From NCBI RefSeq assembly GCF_000178835.2, contig NC_015275.1, forward strand, positions 2,873,001 to 2,937,000: 64,000 nucleotides of DNA, given 5' to 3'. Position 1 is the stretch's first letter. Each line of letters begins with the position of its first letter. The translations under genes and the position numbers were made by a program. This DNA is from Cellulosilyticum lentocellum DSM 5427 (lineage in GTDB: Bacteria > Bacillota > Clostridia > Lachnospirales > Cellulosilyticaceae). The notes below the pieces were generated by a model that was not told the origin of the DNA, did no database searches, and saw only the letters and a list, made by a program, of their open reading frames with translations. Positions 50,074 through 59,965 of the stretch are shown piece after piece.

Positions 50074-52593
50074 CTATTCAAATTTGATTGCTTCTATAAT
50101 GTTCAATTTAGAGGTTTTAAAAGCTGGAGAAATAGAAGCTACGATAGTCACTAAAGTTGCTACTCCAATATAAACCCATAGGCCATTAGCTACAAAGTAA
50201 ACAATTGGTGGTAGCTGCATACCTTCTATAACATAAGGCATATTGTTCATAATAATCCAACCGGCTCCTATACCTGCTATTGCCCCTAATAGCCCTGTGT
50301 ATAAAGCTTCTAAAAAAATCATTTGAATGACTTGCTTTTTGTTCATGCCCACTGAACGTAATACCGCGATGCTTCTTTTTCGTTCAATAAAGCTAATAAA
50401 TAAATTATTAATAATACCAATTACGCCTATAATGGCTGCCAAAACAGAAAAACCAGACAAAATACTCATAATCTGAGCATTACCTTCCTTATTATTTTGG
50501 AGTTGCTGCCTCATAGTGGCTCCTGATAGATGACGATCCTTATATTTTATCTTTAGTGCTTCTAATACTTCTGTAGGTTCTTTAGACGTTTTTAAGTAAA
50601 TTGTAGTGTAATTGTGAACCCCTATATCTTGTTTAAAATAAGCCTCACCAATCTGAACTAAATCTCCATTGTTCATTAAGGTATCATAAAAACCAATAAT
50701 TTCATAAGTCCGTAATCCCTCTGGCATTTTAAGCTGTATCTTTTGCCCTTCTACTAAGCTATAACGTTTCTTTAGTACATTTGAAAACGCAATATTACGT
50801 CCCTCCCCCAGTTGTTCTAGAATACGATCCTTTTCTTCTTCATTCTCATACCCATAAGTAAGGTAATCAGCATGAACCTTCCCTGAAACACCTTCAATGG
50901 AGGCAAGCTTTACATTATTGTAATCTACTAACTCTATATTCTTACCATAGTAATAACCACTGACATAACAGCCATAAGCATCTGTTACCCCCTCCTCATA
51001 TAGCAAGGAACGTACTGTATTTGTATCCATATTATCTAGAGATAGTTGTACATCATACGCAAAGCTCTTCTCGTAGGCATTTACCACTTCTACTGCTAGA
51101 TTTTCACCGATGTTATTGACCATAAGCAAAATACCGACCCCAAGAGTAATCAGTGACATACTGTTAAGTATACTTTTATTTCCTTTAATATTTTTCACTG
51201 CTAGGACCCCTACATTACCAAATAAGGTTGCAAACAGTTTCTCAGTTAATCTAGAAGAAAGTTTAATAATAGTAGGTAGAATCCCTATTATGCCAATTAA
51301 AGCTAAAAATACACAGATGCTAGCTGCTGTAATCCGATAGCTCTCAGGTAGAATTTTAATCGCTACAATACTAAATACTACTAAAATGATACTTCTTATT
51401 TCTTTACTTCTTTTACGCTTTACTGAGTGATTACTCCCACCTAATACAATTTCCTTAACAGGTACCTTAGCTACCTTTAATATAGGTAAAATACTACTAG
51501 CTAAACAAATAATAATACAAAGTAAAAAAGAACCTAGTAGATAATCTGGCGTAATGACTAAATCTATCTTTCCACCTATACCTTCTGAAGCAGCTACGAC
51601 ACTAAGAAGTACTTTTAAAATAATAATGCCTAGTCCCCATGAAGCAATTCCCCCTAATACACCATAAAAACTGCTTTCTAAAATGAGTACTCGTTTCATC
51701 ATCTTTTGACTAGCACCTACGCTTCTAAAAGTCCCAATAATTGGCATTTTCTCTAGCATAATGACCTTGAATGAAGTATAAACGATAAAAACACTCATCA
51801 CTGTTACAATTAAAGTCATCATCATAAATAAGGTAGAAAACATACTAAGCATGGTTCTTATGTCTTCAATAGGAATAGGTTCTGCTACTTCGTATTTAGG
51901 ATAAGCTACTTTAAAATCTTTTAAGAGCTGTGAAACCTCTACCCCTTCTTTTCCTTTAATGTAAATGCTACTTGGCTTTTGATGTGTTCCTAAATACTTA
52001 GATAAAGTGGTATAGGGCATTAAAATTTGAGACCTATTTCCCTCACTACTAAAGATTCCTACCTTACTGGTAATACCATAAATCATCAACTTCCTTTTGA
52101 TGTTGTTTATACGTATCTCTAAAGCATCACCTATTTCTAATTGATACTTCTTCGCAGTTTGATCACTTATGATGATTTGATTATTGGTAAAGTCTGCATT
52201 GCTACGTTTACTAATGAGCTGTAACTTATTCATTTGCAAGTAATCTTCAAGCGCTACCCCCATAATACTGACTTCATCTACAACCTTTTTTCCACTATCA
52301 TAAGTACCACTGCTACTTAATACTGGAATCATGTATTCTACCTGCTGCTCAAGTGCTTTTCCTGGTGTTAAGCTGATTACTTGACTTGGTGAGTTTTCTC
52401 CTGGTCTAATACAGACCTGCGCCGTTCCAGTGCTTGTTTTCATCTGCTCCACATAAATAGCTAATAAAGAATCGGTAATGGAGAGGGAGGTAAGACATAA
52501 AGCTCCCGATAACATGACTGCTAGTAAAATAAGAAACGTTCTTAGTTTCTTTTCACTCATAGACTTCATAATGTATTTGATAATAATAGGCAT
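50074..52593 (-). CDS. FtsX/MacB-family ABC permease with two FtsX modules (839 aa)
   Basis: An N-terminal membrane helix (about 16-36) is followed by a large extracytoplasmic domain (about 40-245) and a first FtsX module with three helices (about 250-375). A second extracytoplasmic region follows, and a C-terminal FtsX module (about 715-830: SVLAAIIGVIGIINNLFISF, IAVLRSVGMNKKQVIQMIFL) ends with AFKTSKLNIIEAIKFE. The motif FRSVGASQKMMKRVL is the equivalent coupling helix of the first module. Such eight-to-ten-helix permeases occur in Gram-positive peptide or drug efflux and sensing systems. It is first in its operon with a good promoter and an array of 11-bp repeats upstream. Confidence 0.9.
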   Translation of the reverse strand: MPIIIKYIMKSMSEKKLRTFLILLAVMLSGALCLTSLSITDSLLAIYVEQMKTSTGTAQVCIRPGENSPSQVISLTPGKALEQQVEYMIPVLSSSGTYDSGKKVVDEVSIMGVALEDYLQMNKLQLISKRSNADFTNNQIIISDQTAKKYQLEIGDALEIRINNIKRKLMIYGITSKVGIFSSEGNRSQILMPYTTLSKYLGTHQKPSSIYIKGKEGVEVSQLLKDFKVAYPKYEVAEPIPIEDIRTMLSMFSTLFMMMTLIVTVMSVFIVYTSFKVIMLEKMPIIGTFRSVGASQKMMKRVLILESSFYGVLGGIASWGLGIIILKVLLSVVAASEGIGGKIDLVITPDYLLGSFLLCIIICLASSILPILKVAKVPVKEIVLGGSNHSVKRKRSKEIRSIILVVFSIVAIKILPESYRITAASICVFLALIGIIGILPTIIKLSSRLTEKLFATLFGNVGVLAVKNIKGNKSILNSMSLITLGVGILLMVNNIGENLAVEVVNAYEKSFAYDVQLSLDNMDTNTVRSLLYEEGVTDAYGCYVSGYYYGKNIELVDYNNVKLASIEGVSGKVHADYLTYGYENEEEKDRILEQLGEGRNIAFSNVLKKRYSLVEGQKIQLKMPEGLRTYEIIGFYDTLMNNGDLVQIGEAYFKQDIGVHNYTTIYLKTSKEPTEVLEALKIKYKDRHLSGATMRQQLQNNKEGNAQIMSILSGFSVLAAIIGVIGIINNLFISFIERKRSIAVLRSVGMNKKQVIQMIFLEALYTGLLGAIAGIGAGWIIMNNMPYVIEGMQLPPIVYFVANGLWVYIGVATLVTIVASISPAFKTSKLNIIEAIKFE

Positions 52594-52689
52594 CTTTTAC
52601 TTCCTCCTTTAATCTGCCTTTTTGCTCCACTTCATATTATTTTTTATAAATAGATACCTCGCCTGTAATAGTACCCTTATTTCACGTTT

Positions 52690-52718
52690 ATACTAATCTT
52701 AAAAATAAGGGCTGTCAA
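52690..52718 (-). promoter_or_regulatory. SigA promoter of the MacAB-like operon
   Basis: On the minus strand TTGACA (complement of 52713-52718), a 17-base spacer and TAGTAT (complement of 52690-52695). The leader to the permease ATG is about 90 bases. Confidence 0.75.
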
Positions 52719-52750
52719 TTAAAATACTGAAAATTCATATTTTTTAACCC

Positions 52751-52783
52751 TTCTCTAATCCTTCTTTAATCTTTCTTTCTAAC
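52751..52783 (-). repeat. Three tandem 11-bp repeats upstream of the MacAB-like promoter
   Basis: TTCTCTAATCC (52751-52761), TTCTTTAATCT (52762-52772) and TTCTTTCTAAC (52773-52783) follow one another without gaps; a weaker fourth unit TTTTCTCAGAT may continue. Tandem 11-mers placed just upstream of a -35 box are typical binding arrays of OmpR-family response regulators. Confidence 0.55.
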
Positions 52784-52899
52784 TTTTCTCAGATTACAAC
52801 CCCAAAATTGTCTTACTAGAGTTTTCTTTTCTCATAACATTTCAGACATTTTATTTTATTATTCAACCTGCCTCTTACTTTTTTTTAGTATTTATCAAA

Positions 52900-52938
52900 T
52901 AAAAAAGAGACCATTTACTTTATCAGTAATAGTCTCTT
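52900..52938 (-). terminator. Terminator of the FIST/chemotaxis gene pair
   Basis: On the minus strand AAGAGAC (from 52938) pairs with GTCTCTT, with an inner TTACT/AGTAA stem, and is followed by TTTTTTATTTG. It begins 24 bases past the stop. Confidence 0.82.
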
Positions 52939-52961
52939 ATACATAAAATATCCCCTTATAA

Positions 52962-53936
52962 CTAAGCATCCTTCTTTAAAGATTCTTTTAACATATTTTC
53001 TAACTGCTGCAAGAAATCAATGATACCACAAATAATAATAGCTTTTTTACTCATTTTAGTATTTAAGATATCTAGCTTGTCCCCAAATTCATTAATCGTT
53101 CCTGTTATAACACTTACCCCTTCTGTTGCATGGTTAATCTCTACATTGGCTCTTTCTATTTCACTTACAATTTGCTTACTTACTTCCTTTACTTCTAGAG
53201 AGCAAGCAGATACTTCTTTAAACTGTTGCTGCACATTTTCTGCATGTTGTAAATTACCTGCAATAGCACCTTTAGAATTTATTATTTCTTTCTTTAAAGC
53301 ATCTAGACTACCATAAAGCGTTTTAATACTTTTATCAATACCGCTTGCTAACTCTTTAGTAGAAGCAGATAATTCTCTAATATGTGTAGCAACTACTGAA
53401 AAGCCTTTTCCTGCTTCTCCTGCTCTACTTGCTTCAATAGAAGCATTTAAAGCTAATAGATTAGTACTCCCTGCAATACCTGTTATGCTCTTTGACATCT
53501 CTTGAATATGTGAGAAATCCTTTTCTAGCATTTGAAAGGTTGTAGTCATACCATCTAGTGCAGAACAAGTTCCTTCTATTTGATGCGTTAATTCATCCAT
53601 TTGTATATCTGCTTTTTGAATGGCTACATCAGATTTTTCCATTCTATGATCAATCTGCCCTACAAATACCTCAAATTGCTTAAAGTGACTATTCACTTGT
53701 TCAATCATCTCATTAATCGTACCCACCTGTTCGTAAGCTGAAGCAAATTCCTTTTGAACATCTAGTAAACATTGAGAAACGTCTATTTCTTCATTCATAA
53801 AGGCATCTACTTTTTTCTCAATATGTAAAATACCATAGTTAATGTACTCGTCATAACTTTCACTTTCTGGTACTTCTGCTAGGTATTCTTCTTCCCTTGA
53901 TTTCTCTTCTCTTTTTCTAGAACCTAACCACTTCAT
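52962..53936 (-). CDS. Soluble methyl-accepting chemotaxis-type signalling protein (324 aa)
   Basis: The hairpin-tip sequence NLLALNASIEASRAGEAGKG followed by FSVVATHIRELSAST is the invariant signature of chemoreceptor signalling domains that bind CheA and CheW. There are no membrane helices and no HAMP domain. The N-terminal ~60 residues are charged and the rest is a heptad-rich coiled coil, so the protein is cytoplasmic and short. Its sensor is probably the FIST protein encoded 12 bases upstream, making a split receptor. It may feed a chemotaxis array or, if no flagella exist, another CheA-based pathway. Confidence 0.92.
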   Translation of the reverse strand: MKWLGSRKREEKSREEEYLAEVPESESYDEYINYGILHIEKKVDAFMNEEIDVSQCLLDVQKEFASAYEQVGTINEMIEQVNSHFKQFEVFVGQIDHRMEKSDVAIQKADIQMDELTHQIEGTCSALDGMTTTFQMLEKDFSHIQEMSKSITGIAGSTNLLALNASIEASRAGEAGKGFSVVATHIRELSASTKELASGIDKSIKTLYGSLDALKKEIINSKGAIAGNLQHAENVQQQFKEVSACSLEVKEVSKQIVSEIERANVEINHATEGVSVITGTINEFGDKLDILNTKMSKKAIIICGIIDFLQQLENMLKESLKKDA

Positions 53937-53948
53937 CCTTCAGCCCCC

Positions 53949-55049
53949 CTATTCAAATACTGCAATAGCCATTGTCTGATTAAAATGCTGCTCATTAAGC
54001 TGCTCTCCATATCCTGAAAAAGCCACATAATCACCGACAGCTTCTCCCATTTTTCTAGCATATGCATTAATATAGCCATCTTGTTCAAATAAGATAGATC
54101 TAGCTAAACAGTGTATCATGATTGCTAAACTTGGACGTGGAATATCTCTCCTAATCTTCTCTATGGTCTTTTCAATCACCTCTTTGTAAGAAGCTGGCTG
54201 CAACAAAACTACTTGTGAGTTGCTATATACCCTTGCATGATAAGCAATACTATTATCTGGTAGTACCATTTGATTAGCTGTAATATACATATCATTTCCT
54301 ATGATTCTTCCTAAAGGACGATTATCAAGATATGGACCTAGTTGGTCAACTCTTGTATTGAGTGCTTTTGCCATAGCTTTAGCTGCTGGCTCATGATTCA
54401 GCTCATGAACAATACGTTTTCTTACATCCACTTTCGTTGCAATAAAATGATGCTCTGTGGGCTCATAAATATTTTCTTTATAAAGCTTAATAGCTCCTTT
54501 AAGATTTCTAATAAGTACAAAAACACAGGCCTTATCATAAACTACTCCATTCAATGAAACCATTGTTTTTTCAGCTACGCCATGGTCTCCTGCAGAACCG
54601 CCAATTAAAGGAATTTTCTTTTCACCGAGCACACTATTTAAAGTGGATAAAATGAGTTCTTCACTGCTAATAAGCGCTGTTGAAAATTCTAAACATATGG
54701 TGTTTCTAGGGTTAGCTAGCTGCTTTACACAATTTTCTACTCGTCTTACATATTTTAAAGGATATTTATCTACTTCTTCTAAAACATCACCAAAACACTC
54801 AATACCTTCTTCAATACCTAATACCATCAATGTATCTTTATAAGCGCCTTCCTTACAAAGACTAACGTAGGTAGTAGAACCCATTATTATACTATCAGGA
54901 AACATCTTCTTCATTTCAATAGTGTATGCTTCAAACTGCTCAACACCTGAATAAAACAGGATTAGCTTAGGTTCCTTTAAACCACCAGCTGCTTCCTCAA
55001 TAGCTTGTTTTGCATCTTTTTGAGTACTTTTTCCAATTTTATATTTCAT
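53949..55049 (-). CDS. FIST-domain sensory protein (366 aa)
   Basis: FIST N and C domains are recognisable: LILFYSGVEQFEAYTIEMKK, then IIMGSTTYVSLCKEGAYKDT and IPLIGGSAGDHGVAEKTMVS in the N part. The C part has VHELNHEPAAKAMAKALN, LGRIIGNDMYITANQMVLPD and a final GYGEQLNEQHFNQTMAIAVF. FIST proteins are soluble sensors thought to bind small ligands such as amino acids. It shares an operon with a chemoreceptor-type signalling protein lacking any ligand domain, so the pair likely forms one two-protein receptor. The ligand is unknown. Confidence 0.88.
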   Translation of the reverse strand: MKYKIGKSTQKDAKQAIEEAAGGLKEPKLILFYSGVEQFEAYTIEMKKMFPDSIIMGSTTYVSLCKEGAYKDTLMVLGIEEGIECFGDVLEEVDKYPLKYVRRVENCVKQLANPRNTICLEFSTALISSEELILSTLNSVLGEKKIPLIGGSAGDHGVAEKTMVSLNGVVYDKACVFVLIRNLKGAIKLYKENIYEPTEHHFIATKVDVRKRIVHELNHEPAAKAMAKALNTRVDQLGPYLDNRPLGRIIGNDMYITANQMVLPDNSIAYHARVYSNSQVVLLQPASYKEVIEKTIEKIRRDIPRPSLAIMIHCLARSILFEQDGYINAYARKMGEAVGDYVAFSGYGEQLNEQHFNQTMAIAVFE

Positions 55050-55201
55050 AGATAGCCTCCTTACTCTGCTAATTATTCTAAATATGTAATTATTTTGTGT
55101 AATTGTATCATATTTTTAGAATTTATTCAACATTTACGAGGTACTATTAATATTCCTGTATATTATTATACTTTTTACCAATAGTTACTTATATTTTTAT
55201 T

Positions 55202-55261
55202 AAAATAGACACTAAAAGCTACAAAACTTCTTTTTGTTTTATAGCTTTTAGTGTCTATTTT
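55202..55261. terminator. Long bidirectional hairpin between the FIST promoter region and the ATP-grasp gene
   Basis: Bases 55202-55227 pair with 55236-55261 with only isolated mismatches, with AAAA and TTTT at the outer ends. On the minus strand it lies about 70 bases past the stop of the ATP-grasp gene and should terminate its transcript. Confidence 0.8.
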
Positions 55262-55327
55262 GACTTCTAATTTATTCTTTAAAAATCCACGTCATTTTTT
55301 TCATTAATAGACCTATAATTTAAGCCT

Positions 55328-56359
55328 TTAAAGGATGACAGGCTGTTCTACATAAACTAGGTCTATAACATCTGGAGGATACACAGGAACTTCTACCACT
55401 TGCCCTAATAGCTTCTTAAGCGCAAGGTAGGGTAAGTTTATGCCTGCATAATAGCTATAATGAATGCCACCCGACATACGGGTATTTACTTCTAACAAAT
55501 AGAGGGTATCTTCATGGTAACGTAACTGTAAATTAAAGGGCTGATTAAATCCAAATCGCTCCGCTAAAACAGCTGCTTTATTTATAAGCTCTTGGCTACA
55601 ACAAATTTCTTGTAATCTCCCAGGACCTTTTCGTCTTGGTACTGCTATTACTCCATGTTGTGTTTTTAGTGCATCAATACTGATTTCCGTTCCTTTTAAA
55701 TAAGGCATGATGATGAGTGGCTTAAACGATTCTATTGAACCTAAAATCTCTACGATTGCTTCATAGCCTATATGCTTTTCACTCATCTCCAGTTGTTTAA
55801 TCGATACTGGGCCATCCTCTATGATATTAAAACTACTAGCGCCTTCTCCCACTGCATATTTAACACATAAAACAGCACTCTTCCCTAACTGTTGCTTTAA
55901 TTTTTCATAGCTGAGTTTAAAGGCTTCCACATTTGTTACTACCTCAAAAGGTGGTACGTTACAAATTTCTGGCAAAGACTTAAAAAGCTCAGCTGTCTTA
56001 ACTTTATTATTAAAGTTTTCTAATAGTTCTATATCATCTTCAACTAATACTTTAATACCTAACTCCGTAAAGGCTTCCTTCCTCTTAGCAATAGCAATCA
56101 TATGACGTTTTGGTATAAATACGTCTACTTGATGCTCCCTACAAAAAGTTAAACACCACTCTACGTAGTCTTCTGGGCTTATTCCCTTCTTAGGTTCTTC
56201 CCAAAATTCATCACAAACCTTTTGATAAACAACATTTTGATTGGTGCTTGTTCCAATAATATGTAAGCTTAAACCCTCAGCTTCAGCCCCTTCTCTTAGC
56301 TGCTTAATAATTTGATACATTGTACTAAACCACTGATTGACCCAAATTCTACACCTCAT
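55328..56359 (-). CDS. ATP-grasp-domain ligase-like protein (343 aa)
   Basis: The N-terminal ~110 residues resemble a pre-ATP-grasp Rossmann-like domain. The ATP-grasp fold follows: LCVKYAVGEGASSFNIIED for the nucleotide loop, LIIMPYLKGTEISIDALKT, and the metal site LLEVNTRMSGGIHYSYYAGI with Glu and Asn ligands. It joins a carboxylate to an amine or other nucleophile through an acyl phosphate; the substrates cannot be read. It is close in style to carbamoyl-phosphate-synthase-like stand-alone ligases. Monocistronic with a weak ribosome-binding site. Confidence 0.85.
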   Translation of the reverse strand: MRCRIWVNQWFSTMYQIIKQLREGAEAEGLSLHIIGTSTNQNVVYQKVCDEFWEEPKKGISPEDYVEWCLTFCREHQVDVFIPKRHMIAIAKRKEAFTELGIKVLVEDDIELLENFNNKVKTAELFKSLPEICNVPPFEVVTNVEAFKLSYEKLKQQLGKSAVLCVKYAVGEGASSFNIIEDGPVSIKQLEMSEKHIGYEAIVEILGSIESFKPLIIMPYLKGTEISIDALKTQHGVIAVPRRKGPGRLQEICCSQELINKAAVLAERFGFNQPFNLQLRYHEDTLYLLEVNTRMSGGIHYSYYAGINLPYLALKKLLGQVVEVPVYPPDVIDLVYVEQPVIL

Positions 56360-56479
56360 AAATTACCTACTTTCATTATTTATTAATAATAGTATATCAC
56401 TTCTTGATATTTCTAAAAATATTTACTTTTGCTTGCTCATATTAACCCAAAAGTGCGCCAGACTGCTTATGTGTTTTCC

Positions 56480-57499
56480 TTATAAAAGCTGCATACTTCT
56501 AAATAACATAATGATTATAAACAAACTAGGCATAGATAAAAGACTGGTCCACACCACAAGTTGCCCTGCTAATTCTTCATCTGATTCCATAGCCCCTGCC
56601 ATAATTGCACTTGAAACTGCTACAGGTGTCCCAAACAAAGTAATAAGTGCTGGATATTCTGTTGTCGTAAAATGGATAAACTGTGTATGCTGAGATAAAA
56701 GCAGTGCTCCACTTAAAGTAAGCAGTGGCGCCACGATTAAACGCCATACCGTTCCAATCATAATATCCTTAGCCAACGCTTTAACAGCTGAAAATCTAAA
56801 CTGCCCTCCTAATACAATAAGTGCCAAAGGCGATGCAATACTGCTGATATTCTTAATAGCAGTATGTAAAAATGGTAAATGGGTTTTTAATGTAAAAGCA
56901 TAACTCTTAGTTGCCTCATCATAAGGTATAAAGCCACGTATAACTAAACACATCATGCCTAATGCCACGCCAATAATAAGCGGATTTTTACAGATGCTAA
57001 TTAAAATCTGTTTGGGGCCAATCTTATTTCCTTTTGGATCCTCTACATAAATAGATAACGCAACAACAGCTAAAATATTATAAAGAGGGATGCTAAAAGC
57101 TGAGATAACAGCAGCAATAGCAACTGCCTTAGAACCTCCTAATGCTTCGGATAAGGGAATGCCTATAATTGCAAAATTAGATCTAAAAATACATTGTAAG
57201 ATAACTCCTTTTTTGCGTGGATCTGATGTACATAGCTTGACTGTTAACATTCCTAATACGAATAAAATTAAAATAGCTAGCACAACAAATGTGATAACAC
57301 TCCAGTTTAACTCGCTTAAATTATCTATAGAATAAACATTATAAAAAAGTAACCCAGGCAATGCTATGTTAAACACAAAGGCATTAGCTTTTTTTAAAAA
57401 TGCTTCATCAAAAAATTCAATTTGCTTTAAACCATAACCTAATGCAATAAGCAGGATAAGTGGTAAAATAGCATTGGCTGAAAATATAAAGGTATCCAT
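56480..57499 (-). CDS. AEC-family (auxin efflux carrier-like) permease (339 aa)
   Basis: Ten hydrophobic segments in two five-helix halves. NAILPLILLIALGYGLKQIE at the start, NAFVFNIALPGLLFYNVYSI, NFAIIGIPLSEALGG and LFGTPVAVSSAIMAGAME with the unwound Pro motifs are typical of the membrane transport (AEC) family, which exports malate, auxin or similar anions by the bile-acid-sodium-symporter fold. Monocistronic. The direction and substrate are not evident. Confidence 0.92.
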   Translation of the reverse strand: MDTFIFSANAILPLILLIALGYGLKQIEFFDEAFLKKANAFVFNIALPGLLFYNVYSIDNLSELNWSVITFVVLAILILFVLGMLTVKLCTSDPRKKGVILQCIFRSNFAIIGIPLSEALGGSKAVAIAAVISAFSIPLYNILAVVALSIYVEDPKGNKIGPKQILISICKNPLIIGVALGMMCLVIRGFIPYDEATKSYAFTLKTHLPFLHTAIKNISSIASPLALIVLGGQFRFSAVKALAKDIMIGTVWRLIVAPLLTLSGALLLSQHTQFIHFTTTEYPALITLFGTPVAVSSAIMAGAMESDEELAGQLVVWTSLLSMPSLFIIIMLFRSMQLL

Positions 57500-57760
57500 T
57501 ATTTGTTTCTCCTTATGTACTCTTTTTGTCTTTTAATACGTCTTTTCTACCCCCTCATTATAACTGAATGTTATAAAAAAAACGACTTTTCTTTTAAGAA
57601 TAAAACGGGCAAAATAATAAGGGGCTTTCGCGCTAAAAACATATCCCTTATAAATATACAGTTTGTTAGGCTAAAACAAATTTATCGCCTTGATGATTGT
57701 ATAAATATAAGCTGAAATGCTTAATGCGGCAGCCCCACAGTTTTAAACATATTTTTCTCT

Positions 57761-59833
57761 TTATACTTCATAAATAGAATAGTTTTTTCCTTCTCTCATC
57801 ATAACAGGGATGACTTCTAATGGTGTAGGTGTTGTGATTACTTGACCCCCCTCGTAGGTTTGTTTTGTATAAGCATCCACCCACTTAGTGCCTTCTGGTA
57901 AATAGACCTGTCTTTCCTTCATACCTGCTTCCATGACAGGTGCTACTAATAAATCAGGGCCGAACATATATTGGTCTTCTACCTCCCAACATTTTGTATC
58001 CTTTGGAAAATCGAAGAACATAGGACGCATAACGGGCTCACCCTTATCACTAGCTGTTTTCATACATGCTCTTATGTAAGGACGTAAATGTTCACGAATA
58101 AAGAGAAATTGTTTTAAAATCTCATAGTTATCTTCTCCAAAGCTCCACACTTCATTGTCTTGTCCTGAGGTTAATTGACGCACACCATTGATAAATTCTT
58201 CTTCTCTTTCATACCATGGTGAACGTTCTCCATGCATACGAAAAACTGGACAAAAAGCGCCCCAAGCAAACCAGCGCACTAATAATTCTTGAAAAGCTTT
58301 ATCTTTAATATCTCCACCTAAGAAACCACCAATATCAGAAGTCCACCAAGGAATGCCTGCAATCCCCATATTCAGTCCTGCTTGAAGCTGCTCTCTCATT
58401 GCCCTAAAGGAAGAGTAAATATCTCCTGACCAAGTCAGTACCCCATATTTTTGGCTACCTGCCCAAGCACATCTCACCAAACTTAAAATTTCTGTTTCTC
58501 CCTCAGCTTTTAAACCATCATAAAAGCCTTTAGCATACATTGCCGGGTAAATATTAGTACACATTAGAGCTGGTCCTTCATAATAACGGTAATTGTCAAA
58601 ATCGTAAGGTCCATACTCAGGTTCAGCTTCATCTAACCAGAAACAGCGAATGCCTTTATTATAATAATGCTCTTTGCAACGTTCCCATACAAATTGCTGT
58701 GCACCTGGATGAGTAGCATCATAAAAAATCGTATTTCCCATCCAAGTCATATGATTTTCATTACCACGGTCTGCATGTACTAGGTAACCTCTATCAGCCA
58801 TTTCTGCGAAATTCTCACTTTTTTCATCTATGGTAGGCCATACAGAAACCACAGTTTCAATACCCATCTCTTTGAGTTCCTTCACCATAGCTTCTGGATC
58901 TGGCCAATCGCGTGGCTCAAATTTAAAATCGCCTTGTCTGGTCCAGTGGAAAAAGTCAACGACAATAGCATCCATAGGAAGTCCTCTTCTTTTATGTTCC
59001 CTCGCTACACTAAGAAGCTCCTCTTGATTACGATAACGTAATTTACATTGCCAATACCCTAAACCATACTCTGGCATCATGGGTGTTCTACCTGTTACAG
59101 CGCTATATTGCTCTTCTATTTCACTCGGTGTATCCCCTGCTGTAATATAATAATCTAACTTCTTGGTGCGCTGTGCATACCACTCCGTTTTATTAGTACC
59201 AAAATGAGCTGTTCCTATAGCTGGATTATTCCATAAAAGTCCATAACCACGACTAGAAATCATAAAAGGAACACTAGCTTGACTATTACGATGAGCAAGT
59301 TCTAATAAAGCTCCCTTTTTATTCAGCTGACGTTCTTGATATTGACCCATTCCAAATATTTTTTCGTCATCAAAAGCTTCAAAACGTGCCATTAAGGTAT
59401 AATCGCTGCTTCCTGCTATAGGTTTTAATTCCCTTGCATCTATACGTAGTGGCACACAATAACGATTTAGACGATTGCGGTTACGCCAGTATTCAGCTGT
59501 TAATAACTCACCTTTTTGATTATAATAGCTAATCCACCCTTCATGAGAAACTTTAGCTGTAATCTTGCCATTAGTGATACTTGCTTCTGTGGCTTTCATA
59601 TGATACGCCTTATAAGCATCTCCCTTGTACCATGGGTCTGTGACATCTATTTCATTAAACACAATGGTTGCCTTACAGTCTTCTACCTTTTCGGTTAAAG
59701 CCCAGTCCTTAGTATCCATAACTGCTTCTTTGGTCATTCTTACCCTAAGACCATTCATTCCCCAAGGTTCAATCCATACCTCAGATAACCCCTCTGCTAT
59801 AATGAGTTTATTATTCTCTTGTTGTAATCTCAT
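57761..59833 (-). CDS. Glycoside hydrolase family 31, alpha-xylosidase type, cytoplasmic (690 aa)
   Basis: The frame opens at 59875, but GGGGGAAAGGTAGC precedes ATG 59833. A beta-sandwich N-domain (LSEVWIEPWGMNGLRVRMTK) is followed by the TIM barrel, with nucleophile Asp401 in CFWLDEAEPE and acid/base Asp471 in TWSGDIYSSF. GIPWWTSDIGGF and FRMHGERSPW complete the active site, and two beta-domains close the protein. There is no signal peptide. Beside a GH74 enzyme, removal of alpha-1,6-xylose from xyloglucan oligosaccharides is the natural role; alpha-glucosidase activity cannot be excluded from sequence. It is second in the operon, 132 bases after the GH74 gene. Confidence 0.9.
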   Translation of the reverse strand: MRLQQENNKLIIAEGLSEVWIEPWGMNGLRVRMTKEAVMDTKDWALTEKVEDCKATIVFNEIDVTDPWYKGDAYKAYHMKATEASITNGKITAKVSHEGWISYYNQKGELLTAEYWRNRNRLNRYCVPLRIDARELKPIAGSSDYTLMARFEAFDDEKIFGMGQYQERQLNKKGALLELAHRNSQASVPFMISSRGYGLLWNNPAIGTAHFGTNKTEWYAQRTKKLDYYITAGDTPSEIEEQYSAVTGRTPMMPEYGLGYWQCKLRYRNQEELLSVAREHKRRGLPMDAIVVDFFHWTRQGDFKFEPRDWPDPEAMVKELKEMGIETVVSVWPTIDEKSENFAEMADRGYLVHADRGNENHMTWMGNTIFYDATHPGAQQFVWERCKEHYYNKGIRCFWLDEAEPEYGPYDFDNYRYYEGPALMCTNIYPAMYAKGFYDGLKAEGETEILSLVRCAWAGSQKYGVLTWSGDIYSSFRAMREQLQAGLNMGIAGIPWWTSDIGGFLGGDIKDKAFQELLVRWFAWGAFCPVFRMHGERSPWYEREEEFINGVRQLTSGQDNEVWSFGEDNYEILKQFLFIREHLRPYIRACMKTASDKGEPVMRPMFFDFPKDTKCWEVEDQYMFGPDLLVAPVMEAGMKERQVYLPEGTKWVDAYTKQTYEGGQVITTPTPLEVIPVMMREGKNYSIYEV

Positions 59834-59965
59834 GCTACCTTTCCCCCTTATTAATTTCTCTTTTATTTGCTTCAATCTTTTTAACTAATTGTATTTAATT
59901 CAATATGTAAATTTATTCCATATTCTAAAATGCTCATTTTATTTTCAAATAGTTAAAGTATTACT

